Shown here in pieces: positions 16,061 to 24,643 of a stretch of 64,000 nt of DNA (positions within the stretch are counted from its first letter, which is position 1; the number at the start of each line of letters is the position of its first letter). Both the position numbers and the translations under genes were made by a program. The stretch comes from Burkholderia sp. L27(2015) (GTDB taxonomy: Bacteria > Pseudomonadota > Gammaproteobacteria > Burkholderiales > Burkholderiaceae). The stretch lies in the NCBI RefSeq assembly GCF_009765705.1, contig NZ_LMUX01000016.1:370837-434836 (forward strand), written 5' to 3'. The notes beneath the pieces are model-generated. The model saw nothing but the letters and a program-made list of their open reading frames with translations. It did no database searches and was not told the origin of the DNA.

Positions 16061-16330
16061 ATTGTTATGAACTCCTGCCTGTCTGTTGAGATACTGTTTC
16101 AGTAATGTAACAACCTAGAGGAATTGCAAGGGGTGCGGACTTGGGCAACGAGGTACTGGACAATGGGTTCGTCGCGTGCCCTTTGCATGCCGTGTTTACC
16201 CTGCGGCCCGAGTTCAAGTGCATAAGCCGATGTGCATCTACACGATGCAACTAGTCTTGCATAAATTGCCGACGCTTTAACAGAGCGTGATTGGACAACA
16301 GGCTTAAACCCAGTACAGATTGGAGTTCCC

Positions 16331-17383
16331 ATGAGAATTGCGCAAATATCGCCCCTGACCGAATCAGTCCCTCCGAAGCTTTACGGTGGAACCGAGAGGG
16401 TCGTGTCCTACTTGACGGAAGCCTTGGTCGAACTGGGCCACGATGTCACGCTCTTTGCCAGCGGCGATTCGCAAACCAGCGCCAAACTCGAAGCCGTTTG
16501 GCCGCAGGCTTTGCGTCTCGATCCGGGAATTCGCGATCGCTTTGCGCCGCACATGTTGATGTTGGAGATGGTCCGCCGTCAGGCCGATCAGTTCGATGTC
16601 TTGCATTTCCATCTTGACTACTACCCGTTCTCGTTGTTCAACCGTCAAGCGACCCCGTTTATCACGACCTTGCACGGCAGGCTGGATCTGGATGAGCAAC
16701 AGCCGGTGTTCGACGCGTTTGAAAAAACACCGGTCATCTCGATCTCGAACTCGCAGCGGCAACCGTTGCCGCAGGCGAACTGGATCAATACCGTGTATCA
16801 CGGCCTGCCGGAAACGCTTTATCAGCCGCAGCCGGTCGAGCAGAAATACCTCGCGTTCATGGGGCGAATTTCGCCGGAAAAGCGGGTCGATACGGCCATT
16901 CGAATCGCGCAACGGTGTGGCATGACGATCCGCATTGCAGCCAAAGTCGATAGCGCCGACCGCGAGTATTTCGATCGAGAAATCAAACCGTTGATGGATC
17001 TGCCACACGTTGAATTCATCGGCGAAATTGCCGATCACCAGAAGGCGGAATTTCTATCGGGCGCGCACGCGCTGCTATTTCCGATCGATTGGCCTGAGCC
17101 GTTCGGTTTGGTCATGATCGAAGCGATGGCGTGCGGCACGCCGGTGGTCGCGTTCAAACGTGGCTCCGTGCCCGAAGTGCTCGAGCACGGCGTGACCGGT
17201 TTCATCGTCGAGGACGAGACAGCCGCTGTGGCCGCGGTCAATCGCTTGCATGTGCTATCGCGTGCCAAGGTTCGCGAGTGCTTTGAGGCGAACTTTACTT
17301 CCAAGCGCATGGCGCAGGAATATGTGCGCAGCTATGAAGCGATCATCCAAAAGCAACGCCCGCGCTTGCGTGTGGTGGAGTGA
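16331..17383 (+). CDS. GT4-family glycosyltransferase
   Basis: A 350-residue GT-B fold protein. The N-terminal domain begins MRIAQISPLTESVPPKLYGG (the KLYGGTERVV glycine-rich loop) and has the LHGRLD and SNSQRQPLP segments of family 4. The C-terminal domain has the nucleotide-sugar site: FMGRISPEKRVDTAIRIA, then PEPFGLVMIEAMACGTPVVA with the E-x7-E motif. This resembles the UDP/GDP-sugar glycosyltransferases found in many Burkholderiales near stress genes. The acceptor is unknown. It is followed by a KaiC-like gene 170 bp downstream and is not obviously in an operon with it. No sigma-54-type promoter was found in the 270-bp upstream gap, which holds no other recognisable feature. Confidence 0.88.
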   Translation: MRIAQISPLTESVPPKLYGGTERVVSYLTEALVELGHDVTLFASGDSQTSAKLEAVWPQALRLDPGIRDRFAPHMLMLEMVRRQADQFDVLHFHLDYYPFSLFNRQATPFITTLHGRLDLDEQQPVFDAFEKTPVISISNSQRQPLPQANWINTVYHGLPETLYQPQPVEQKYLAFMGRISPEKRVDTAIRIAQRCGMTIRIAAKVDSADREYFDREIKPLMDLPHVEFIGEIADHQKAEFLSGAHALLFPIDWPEPFGLVMIEAMACGTPVVAFKRGSVPEVLEHGVTGFIVEDETAAVAAVNRLHVLSRAKVRECFEANFTSKRMAQEYVRSYEAIIQKQRPRLRVVE

Positions 17384-17392
17384 AGCGCAGCT

Positions 17393-17486
17393 AGAGCAAA
17401 AGTGGGCGTGGCATAGCCGAAGCGGTTCGGGCGCAGTGTAAGGTTTTTGGGGTATTCTGCGCAATCGCTTCCCTAACTTTTGCTCT
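17393..17486. repeat. 11-bp inverted repeat flanking a 72-bp spacer
   Basis: AGAGCAAAAGT at 17393-17403 is matched by its exact reverse complement at 17476-17486. The pair lies between the glycosyltransferase stop and the KaiC-like gene. The first arm could form a long-range RNA hairpin or mark an old insertion. A TGGCAT-AGCCG-AAGCG sequence at 17409-17424 keeps the sigma-54 spacing but lacks TTGC. Confidence 0.6.
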
Positions 17487-17554
17487 TAGCCGTCGCGTTC
17501 CAGGCGTCAGGCGAGAGTACTGCGCGCGTGCCATGCGCAAAGGCAATACGAGCG

Positions 17555-19078
17555 ATGCCAAAAAGAAAAAATCTCGTTGTGATACCGACTGGGGTCCCTG
17601 GCTTGGACACCGTGTTGGGTGGCGGCTTGATGGAAGGGGGGCTGTATCTGGTGGAGGGCATTGCCGGGGCCGGCAAGACCATCATGTCGAGCCAGATCTG
17701 TTTTCAGCAAGTCCGCGCCGGTAAAAAGGTGCTGTACGTCACGTTGATCGCCGAGTCGCACATCAAGCTGATGCAGCACTTGCAACGCATGAGCTTTTAC
17801 GATGAGTCCATGGTGTCGCGTTCGCTGCTGTTCATTAGTGGCTATCAAGAGCTGTTGCGCGATGGCATGACGGGTTTTCTGGCGCTGATTGCGCGCGCAT
17901 TGCGCGATCATCGACCCGCGTTCATGGTGCTCGATGGTTTTCGCACAGCGCGGGAATTCAGCGAAACCGAACTGACGCTGGCCAAGTTTATTCACGAGCT
18001 GAATGCGCTGGTCTCCACCACGCGTTGCACCACCTTGCTGCTCGCGCCTTTGTCGGGCAATTTGCCGCAAGCCGAGCACACGCTCGTCGACGGGTTGTTT
18101 GAACTCAATCTGTTCACCACCGGCATGCGGCGTTCCCGCGAAATCGAAATTCATAAACTGCGTGGTGCCCACCATTTGCTGGGGAAACACTTCGTCAATA
18201 TCAGCGGCGACGGGATGACGGTGTTCCCCCGACTGGAAGCCGTCGAGTCGCAGCGCGAAGCGGAGCCGATGTCGCTCACGCAGCGTCTTCGTTTCGGCAT
18301 CCCCAGTTTCGACGAAATGCTGGTCGGCGGCTTGGTGCGCGGGTCGACGACCTTGCTCATAGGCGCGTCGGGCGCGGGTAAAACCTTGCTGAGCCTGAAA
18401 TTCCTGGAAGAGGGTGCGCGCAATAACGAACACTGCATGTACTTCGGCTTCTATGAAGCCCCGGCCCGGCTGATCGGCAAAGCGGACGGCGTGCACATTC
18501 CGTTGCAGAAGTGGGTCGATAAAAAGCTATTGGAAATCGTCTGGCACCCCGCCATAGAGCTGTCGCTCGATGAGCTGGCGCACGATTTGCTGGCCAGAGT
18601 CGTGAAGCACAAGGTTTCACGCCTGGTGATCGATGGCGTTGACGGCCTGCGCAGCGCAGCGCTGCGCCAAGAGCGCTTCACCTTGTTCTTGAATGCGCTG
18701 ACGCATAAGTTGCGCGAGCTCAATGTGACCACGTTGTTGACCGAAGAGCTGCCGTTCCTCGGCGGTGGTGAGCATCCGGCGTTGGCGCGCGCCTCGGCGA
18801 TGACGGAGAACGTGATCGTGTTTCGCTACGTTGAGGTCGCGGCGCGGCAGCACCGGTTGATTTCGGTCATGAAGATGCGCGAGAGCGATTACGATTCGTC
18901 GATCCGCGAGTTTGTCATCAGCTCGCAAGGCATCGATATCGGTACGCGTTACCATCTGGGCGATCAGACATTCCTGCCGATGAATGTCGACCCGGCGCCG
19001 TTGGGCTCGGCCGTGGAAGTCCCGCAAAAGAAGCCACGAAAGAATGCCAAGGGAGCCACCGTCGGGCGATCAAAATGA
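17555..19078 (+). CDS. KaiC-like double-domain RecA-type ATPase
   Basis: A protein of about 507 residues with two KaiC/RadA-like P-loop domains. The first begins TGVPGLDTVLGGGL and has Walker A GIAGAGKT near residues 35-42. The second begins FGIPSFDEMLVGGL and has Walker A GASGAGKT near 269-276. Walker B-like strands are AFMVLDGFRT and RLVIDGVDGL. In cyanobacteria KaiC keeps circadian time, but stand-alone proteobacterial KaiC homologues without KaiA/KaiB are linked to stress tolerance and signalling. I chose the ATG at 17555 because the family begins a few residues before the PTGVPGLD motif. The last codons overlap the following receiver gene by four bases (ATGA), so the two proteins are probably made together. 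Confidence 0.88.
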   Translation: MPKRKNLVVIPTGVPGLDTVLGGGLMEGGLYLVEGIAGAGKTIMSSQICFQQVRAGKKVLYVTLIAESHIKLMQHLQRMSFYDESMVSRSLLFISGYQELLRDGMTGFLALIARALRDHRPAFMVLDGFRTAREFSETELTLAKFIHELNALVSTTRCTTLLLAPLSGNLPQAEHTLVDGLFELNLFTTGMRRSREIEIHKLRGAHHLLGKHFVNISGDGMTVFPRLEAVESQREAEPMSLTQRLRFGIPSFDEMLVGGLVRGSTTLLIGASGAGKTLLSLKFLEEGARNNEHCMYFGFYEAPARLIGKADGVHIPLQKWVDKKLLEIVWHPAIELSLDELAHDLLARVVKHKVSRLVIDGVDGLRSAALRQERFTLFLNALTHKLRELNVTTLLTEELPFLGGGEHPALARASAMTENVIVFRYVEVAARQHRLISVMKMRESDYDSSIREFVISSQGIDIGTRYHLGDQTFLPMNVDPAPLGSAVEVPQKKPRKNAKGATVGRSK

Positions 19079-19428
19079 AAACGATACTGATAGTCGACGA
19101 CGAATTCGACATTCTCTCTGCGCTGAAGATGATTTTTGCGCTGGAGCAGTACCAGGTTTTGACGGCTTCCAATGGCCGGGCGGCGCTGCATGTCCTCACC
19201 GACCACCGGCCCGACCTGATCCTGACCGACTGGATGATGCCGGAGATGGACGGCACGGAACTGTGCCGCTTGGTCAAAGCCGATTCCGACATTGCCCATA
19301 TCCCCATCGTCATGATGAGCGCGGCGCCGCGCGCGCCCGATGGCGACGTTTATTGGGATAAGTTTCTCAGAAAACCCGTGGAGATCGATTTGCTTTTGGC
19401 TTTGGTGAAAAGCTATATTCCCGACTGA
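19075..19428 (+). CDS. Stand-alone response-regulator receiver protein
   Basis: A 117-residue protein that is only a CheY-like receiver domain: acidic pair Asp8-Asp9, phospho-acceptor Asp52 in ILTDWMMPEMDG, MMSAA (the Thr/Ser position) and the conserved lysine in FLRKPV near residue 102. There is no output domain. The start codon overlaps the end of the KaiC-like gene in an ATGA junction. Coupling of a KaiC-like ATPase with a single receiver suggests that phosphorylation controls the ATPase or the reverse. No histidine kinase is adjacent, so the phosphodonor is unknown. The downstream gene is convergent. Confidence 0.9.
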   Translation: MKTILIVDDEFDILSALKMIFALEQYQVLTASNGRAALHVLTDHRPDLILTDWMMPEMDGTELCRLVKADSDIAHIPIVMMSAAPRAPDGDVYWDKFLRKPVEIDLLLALVKSYIPD

Positions 19429-19473
19429 AGTCCGATTGAAGTTTGCGCGTGGGCAGCGTTCAGCGCTGGGCAA

Positions 19474-22413
19474 CTACCGCGCTCGCATCAACACCGCCAC
19501 CGGCAACGTCGCGAGCACATCGCTCGCATAAATCCGGCCGGCACGCTGTGCCACCGGTTCCCCCGTCAACATATTGATCCAATCGCCGGCGCTCTCCAGC
19601 GCTGCGCTTGTTGGCGAGGCGCGTGGCGAACTCGTTGGCGCACTCATTGGCGTAACTACGGGCGGCGCGATAGGTATAATCAGCGCCGTATCCCGCCACA
19701 GCGCCGGCCCGATCAAGGGAACGGGGCGCGCGCCCTGCGCGACATCGCCGCCCGGCGTCGACATGCTCAACCGACTCGCGATCACCACCAGCGTCTGGGC
19801 TTGATACTGTCGTGCATGGCCGATCACATGGGCGTGTGCCGGGCCTTCGCAGGCCAGCGGCGTATAACTGCCGAGGGCGAACAGCGCCGGATGCGCGCGG
19901 CGCAGCGCCAATAGCGCGTGCACCAGCTTTTGCTTGATTCTGCCGTCCTGCCAATTGAGCAATACTTCCGGCCAGCTCGGGGCGTCTCGCAGGTCGGCGA
20001 GCAATTTCTCGAAATCGACCGGCCTGCGATTATCCGGGTCCACCATGCTGAAATCCCAGCTTTCGGAACCTTGATAAATATCGGGCACCCCCGGCGTGCT
20101 TAAATGCAAAGCCGTTTGCGTGAGACTGTTGAGCGCGCCGGCAGTCGCCAAGCGATGGGCGAAGCGGCCCACCGAGGCCAACAGCGAATCGGGCCGCGCG
20201 AAATCGCGCTCCAATGCATGCAGAAAATCGCCGCACGCTTTTTCGTAAGCCAGGTCGGGCGCAATCCAGTTCGAACGGCGCTTCCCCTCGCGCAAACTTT
20301 TGAGTTGCCATGCCTCGACCCGCTCGATAAGCGCGTGCAACGCCGGCGACCCACTTTGCTCGCGCGGGGCGGCGGCCGGTAAATCCAGCGGCCATGCGCC
20401 GATCAGCGTTTGATACAGCATCGATTGATCTATCGTGTCGGGGTGTGGGCCCAGGCGTTGAGCTTGTTCTATCCAGTCGAGCACGACTTCACGCCATTCG
20501 CTCGCCAACTCGCTCAACACGGCCAGCCGCGCCCGTGCGTCCGGTCCGCGCTTGTGGTCATGGGTGGCCGTGGCCAGCATCGCGCGCGGGAAATCGCGGG
20601 CTCGCGCGGCGATACGTTCGTGAAAAGCCTGCGGCGACAACGCGAACTCGTCGGGTTTGCTGCCGACTTCGTTGCGCGAGAGCAAACGTCCATAACGGTA
20701 GAACGCCGTGTCCTCGACCGACTTGGCCGCCAGCGGCGAAGTCAGTTGCTGGAAACGGGCCAGCGCGCGCTGGCGCAAATTCTCGGCAATGGGATCGGAC
20801 TGTTGCTCGCTGCCGAGCCACGCTTGCAAGCGCATCAAAATAGGATGGTCGGCCGCGCGCAACGTGTGTCGCGCGGCATCCACCGCGGCCTGCAGGATGG
20901 CGTTGTCGGCGGGCTCGGCCGCGCCACGCCGGAAGTAAGTGCGATACACCGGGAAATAATGCAACAAGGCTTCGAGCGCGCGCTGGATCATCGTGCGCGT
21001 CAAGTCTTGCGTGCTCATGTCGAGCCGCGCCAGTTCATGCAGATAGCGCACCACGGTATCGCGCTCGCTGCATAAATTTTCCGAGAGGATCTGCCGGCGT
21101 GCCGCCAGCTCGTAGTGGGCGAAATCGGCGGGCTCCGCGCTCACGATGCTCCAAGTAGCGTCCAGCGACGGCGCGCCGGCGCTATCGTGCAGCACGGCCG
21201 AGACTTCGTTCATGAAATCGTAGCCGGTGGTGCCGTCGACCGCCCAACTGGTGCGCAGCGCTTCATCTTTAGCGAGGATTTTTTCCACCACAAAATAGGG
21301 ATGTGAGTCGGGCTGTGAGTCGGACTGTGAAGCGCGCAAGCCTTCCGGGCGTTGCGCGGTCAATGCCGTCAACCTGCTGCGCAAGGTACGGCAATACGCA
21401 GCGGGATCGACCAGACCATCGACGTGATCGGCGCGCACGCCATCGATCAACCCTTCGCGGTAGAGGCGGAACACGAGCGCATGCGTGGCCTCGAACACTT
21501 CCGGTCGCTCCACGCGCAGGCCCACCAGTTCGCTGATTTCGAAAAAGCGCCGCCAGTTGATTTCGTCAGCCGCGGTACGCCACCACGCCAGCCGGTAATG
21601 CTGTCGTTGCAGCAGGCTATGCAGGCGCACGAGGCCATCGGCCGTGCGCGGATCGTGGGCTTGCACTAGGGCGGCCGCACCTTTCTCGTCGCGCAGCAAT
21701 GTGCGTAAGGCATCATGCACGGCCTGCGTCACAGCGTCCGAGTCGTCGCTTGCTTTGCAACGCGTGGCGATCGCATCGAAACGGTGGCCCGGGTCGGCGC
21801 GCAGAATGTCGCCATAGCTGGGCAACGCGAGCGGCAAGCGCGCGTCGAAATAGCACAACTCGAAGTTGCACGACTCAGGTTCGAATGCGAGCGTCAGTTC
21901 GCCGGCCTTGAGCGCCTCGCCGTAGGGCTGGCCGAGGATGGGCAGCAACAGCTTGCCGCACAGCGCGGGATCGGGCACCTGCCAGTCGATATCGAAGAAA
22001 TCCGCGTAGCGGCTCTTGCGCCCATGCGCCAGGACGTCGCGCCACCAGGTATTGTGCACGTACGATGCGGCCATATGGTTGGGCACGATATCGATGATCA
22101 GCCCCATGCCATGCGCGCGCAAAGTCTCAGTCAGTTCGCGCAGCGCCGCTTCGCCACCCAGTACCGGACTGACGAGCGTGAAATCCAGGACGTCGTACCG
22201 ATGTTGCGAGCCCGGGCAGGCCGGGAAAATCGGCGAGACATACAGGTGGCTGATACCCAGTTCAGCGTAGTAGGGCACCTGCCGACGCGCGTCGATCAGC
22301 GTGAAATCGGCATGGAGTTGCAGCCGCGCTGTCGCACGCGGCGATGAGGGTTGCAACGGCGGTGACGGTTGCAATGACAGCGGCTGCGATGCACCGTCAG
22401 TGATTGGGTTCAT
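19474..22413 (-). CDS. treY: Malto-oligosyltrehalose synthase TreY
   Basis: A 979-residue GH13 family 26 enzyme that converts the reducing-end alpha-1,4 linkage of maltodextrins into an alpha-1,1 (trehalose) linkage, the first step of the TreYZ route. The four family regions are visible: DIVPNHMA, GVRADHVDGLVDP (nucleophile Asp near residue 329), FVVEKILAKDE (catalytic Glu near 375) and TATHDHKRGPDARAR. The N terminus starts with a low-complexity Ser/Pro/Gln segment before the barrel (VPYYAELGISHLYVSPI). Near the C terminus a Ser/Thr/Pro/Ala-rich insertion (PMSAPTSSPRASPTSAAL) separates the last strands. It is the last gene of the operon and overlaps malQ by four bases. Confidence 0.95.
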   Translation of the reverse strand: MNPITDGASQPLSLQPSPPLQPSSPRATARLQLHADFTLIDARRQVPYYAELGISHLYVSPIFPACPGSQHRYDVLDFTLVSPVLGGEAALRELTETLRAHGMGLIIDIVPNHMAASYVHNTWWRDVLAHGRKSRYADFFDIDWQVPDPALCGKLLLPILGQPYGEALKAGELTLAFEPESCNFELCYFDARLPLALPSYGDILRADPGHRFDAIATRCKASDDSDAVTQAVHDALRTLLRDEKGAAALVQAHDPRTADGLVRLHSLLQRQHYRLAWWRTAADEINWRRFFEISELVGLRVERPEVFEATHALVFRLYREGLIDGVRADHVDGLVDPAAYCRTLRSRLTALTAQRPEGLRASQSDSQPDSHPYFVVEKILAKDEALRTSWAVDGTTGYDFMNEVSAVLHDSAGAPSLDATWSIVSAEPADFAHYELAARRQILSENLCSERDTVVRYLHELARLDMSTQDLTRTMIQRALEALLHYFPVYRTYFRRGAAEPADNAILQAAVDAARHTLRAADHPILMRLQAWLGSEQQSDPIAENLRQRALARFQQLTSPLAAKSVEDTAFYRYGRLLSRNEVGSKPDEFALSPQAFHERIAARARDFPRAMLATATHDHKRGPDARARLAVLSELASEWREVVLDWIEQAQRLGPHPDTIDQSMLYQTLIGAWPLDLPAAAPREQSGSPALHALIERVEAWQLKSLREGKRRSNWIAPDLAYEKACGDFLHALERDFARPDSLLASVGRFAHRLATAGALNSLTQTALHLSTPGVPDIYQGSESWDFSMVDPDNRRPVDFEKLLADLRDAPSWPEVLLNWQDGRIKQKLVHALLALRRAHPALFALGSYTPLACEGPAHAHVIGHARQYQAQTLVVIASRLSMSTPGGDVAQGARPVPLIGPALWRDTALIIPIAPPVVTPMSAPTSSPRASPTSAALESAGDWINMLTGEPVAQRAGRIYASDVLATLPVAVLMRAR

Positions 22414-24623
22414 TGCGATGTTCTCCGCGCCGCATTGAGTGCGGCCAAGCGTTGCGCAACGTCGTGAGTCGCCAGCGCGGTGTGGATGTCGCCGGGGTGG
22501 CGGCGCTGCCAGTTTGGATGCCCGGCAATGGTGCCCGGCACATTCGGCTGCTCGCGCGAGGCCAGCAGGTCTTCGATCGGGATGATCGCGAGCGGCGCGG
22601 GCGTACTGCCGACAAACCTGAGCGCCGCTTCGATAGGCGCGACGCTATCAGGCGCCGGACACTCGCCGCTGGCCGCCCCCGCCTCGAGCAAGGCTTGCCA
22701 CAAGATCTGGCGATCCAGTTCGCGTTGCCGAAATACTTCGGCTACAGCCTGCCCGGGCTCCAATAAATTCAGTTGCTCGCGCCACTCGATATCGCGGCCG
22801 GACCACCACCCCGCGACACTGGGCAAATCGTGTGTCGTCGTCGTGGCAATCGATGCCGGACTCCATTCGCGCGGCGGCTTGAAAATTTCACGGCCGCCTT
22901 CGCCATGAGCCCGCTCGAACCAGAGCACGCTGATGCCCAACATGCCGTGCCGGCGCAGCTGGTCGTTGAAGCCGGCGGGCACCGTGCCGAGATTTTCGCC
23001 GATGATAATGGCGCGCGCGCGCCACGATTCGAGCGCGATCAGGCGCATCAAGTCATCGAAAGGGAAACGCAGATAAGCGCCCTCGGCCGCACTCGCGCCA
23101 CTGGGAATCAACCACAAACGCGCCAGGCCCAGCGCGTGGTCGATGCGCAGCCCACCAGCCTGGCCCAATGTGGCGCGCAGCATTTCGATAAAGGCGCGAT
23201 AGCCGTGCTGACGCAGGCCGCGCGGCGAGAACGCGGAGATTCCCCAGGCCTGCCCGTAAGGGTTATACATATCGGGCGGCGCACCCACCTGTAATCCTTT
23301 GAAAATTTCGTCCTGGCGCGACCATGCGTGGCTGCCCGAACCGTCGGTGCCTACCGCCAGATCGGCAATCAATCCGATCGCCATACCGGCCTCGCGCGCG
23401 CAGCACTGCGCGTGGTCCAGCCCCCGCGCGGCCAACCACTGCGCAAACAGATGAAAGCCGATTTCCTGCGCATGCTCGCGTGCGAACGCAGCCACCCCCG
23501 ATGCTTGCGGATCGCGCTGATCCTCGGGCCAGTCGCGCCAGTTCGCAGCGACGGCATCGCTATCGGCATGAAATTGATGCAGTGCTTCGAAACAGGCATG
23601 GCTGTATAGCGCATCGCCGCCAGCCGTGCAGAACTGTCGGTAATCTTCGAGCAACGCTGGGGTGAGCAAAGCCTCGCGTTGCTCGAACAAACGCCTGAGG
23701 ATGGCCAACCGGGTCGGCCCGAGTTCGAGCCAATCGATTTCCGCCAGATTGTCGAGCTGTTCCAGGCGCTCGAGCACTCCGAGCGCCGTTGCTGCATCGC
23801 TCACCGCTACCTGGCCGAATACCGCCGCCGGATCGATATACAAGGGGTTCAGGAACAGGCGGCTGGACGGTGCATACGGACTGTAGCGGCTCGCATCGGC
23901 ACTGAACCCGGCATGGACCGGATTGATCGCAACCGCATCCGCGCCTTCGCGCGCGGCGGCGATGCAACATTGCGCAAGACTGCTGAAATCGCCGCTGCCG
24001 CCGGGGCCACTCGGCTCAGCGTGGCGCAGCGCATAGAGTTGTACGCCCAGGCCCCACAGCCGAGAATCGGGGCTGCGTGTGACGTCGCGCAGTGCGTCGG
24101 CGACGCCGTAGCATTGTGCGGGCGCCACCGCCACGGTAATGTTCAACGCGCCTAGCCTTAGCGCGTGATAGCCCCATGCGTTGATACCAGGCAGCACCAG
24201 TTCGTTGGAGCCGGCCGGTAGTGCGATGCCCGTGCGCGTCTCGCCGTTTTCCAGTTGTATCTCATAGGGTAGCGGGGCATCCGCCTGGGGCCAGTGCACA
24301 TGCACGGGCTGATCGAGATCGGCGGTAATCAGTGGCACCGATTGCGGCGCGGCCGCCTCGGCGCACAGACGCGCATGGCTGGCTTGCGCCTGCGCCATGC
24401 TGCCGCATTCGATCTCCATCGCGCTCAGCACACGCTGCAATGCATCGGCGCTCAGCGCTTGCGGGTGGCCCAGCGCATTGTCCCAATGCGTGATGATGCC
24501 GACCACGTCGGCCAGCGCATATAGTGCGGCCTCGCTTGCGTTCTCATGCGCTTCGCCGCTGTCTTCGTCGCCGCTGCCGCTGCCGCCGCTGTTGTCGCCA
24601 TTGTCACCGTAGGTCATATTCAC
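22410..24623 (-). CDS. malQ: 4-alpha-glucanotransferase (amylomaltase) MalQ
   Basis: A 737-residue GH77 enzyme that transfers alpha-1,4-glucan segments between maltodextrins. Family motifs are QLYALRHAEPSGPGGSGDF, GLRIDHALGLARLWLIP (catalytic Asp near residue 500), IIGENLGTVPAGF (acid/base Glu near 541; most homologues have AEDLG here) and TTTHDLPSVAGWW. The N-terminal 70 residues are a helical domain with an Asp/Glu/Ser-rich leader (GDNGDNSGGSGSGDEDSGEA). In this cluster it would feed short and long maltodextrins to the branching and debranching enzymes and to TreY. It lies between treZ (20-bp gap) and treY (4-bp overlap). Confidence 0.94.
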   Translation of the reverse strand: MNMTYGDNGDNSGGSGSGDEDSGEAHENASEAALYALADVVGIITHWDNALGHPQALSADALQRVLSAMEIECGSMAQAQASHARLCAEAAAPQSVPLITADLDQPVHVHWPQADAPLPYEIQLENGETRTGIALPAGSNELVLPGINAWGYHALRLGALNITVAVAPAQCYGVADALRDVTRSPDSRLWGLGVQLYALRHAEPSGPGGSGDFSSLAQCCIAAAREGADAVAINPVHAGFSADASRYSPYAPSSRLFLNPLYIDPAAVFGQVAVSDAATALGVLERLEQLDNLAEIDWLELGPTRLAILRRLFEQREALLTPALLEDYRQFCTAGGDALYSHACFEALHQFHADSDAVAANWRDWPEDQRDPQASGVAAFAREHAQEIGFHLFAQWLAARGLDHAQCCAREAGMAIGLIADLAVGTDGSGSHAWSRQDEIFKGLQVGAPPDMYNPYGQAWGISAFSPRGLRQHGYRAFIEMLRATLGQAGGLRIDHALGLARLWLIPSGASAAEGAYLRFPFDDLMRLIALESWRARAIIIGENLGTVPAGFNDQLRRHGMLGISVLWFERAHGEGGREIFKPPREWSPASIATTTTHDLPSVAGWWSGRDIEWREQLNLLEPGQAVAEVFRQRELDRQILWQALLEAGAASGECPAPDSVAPIEAALRFVGSTPAPLAIIPIEDLLASREQPNVPGTIAGHPNWQRRHPGDIHTALATHDVAQRLAALNAARRTSQ

Positions 24624-24643
24624 GATTCAACCTTGTTTCAATC

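Noticed and set aside
17409-17424. TGGCAT-AGCCG-AAGCG before the KaiC-like gene
   Set aside because: A good -24, but AAGC instead of TTGC at -12, and 130 bp from the start.
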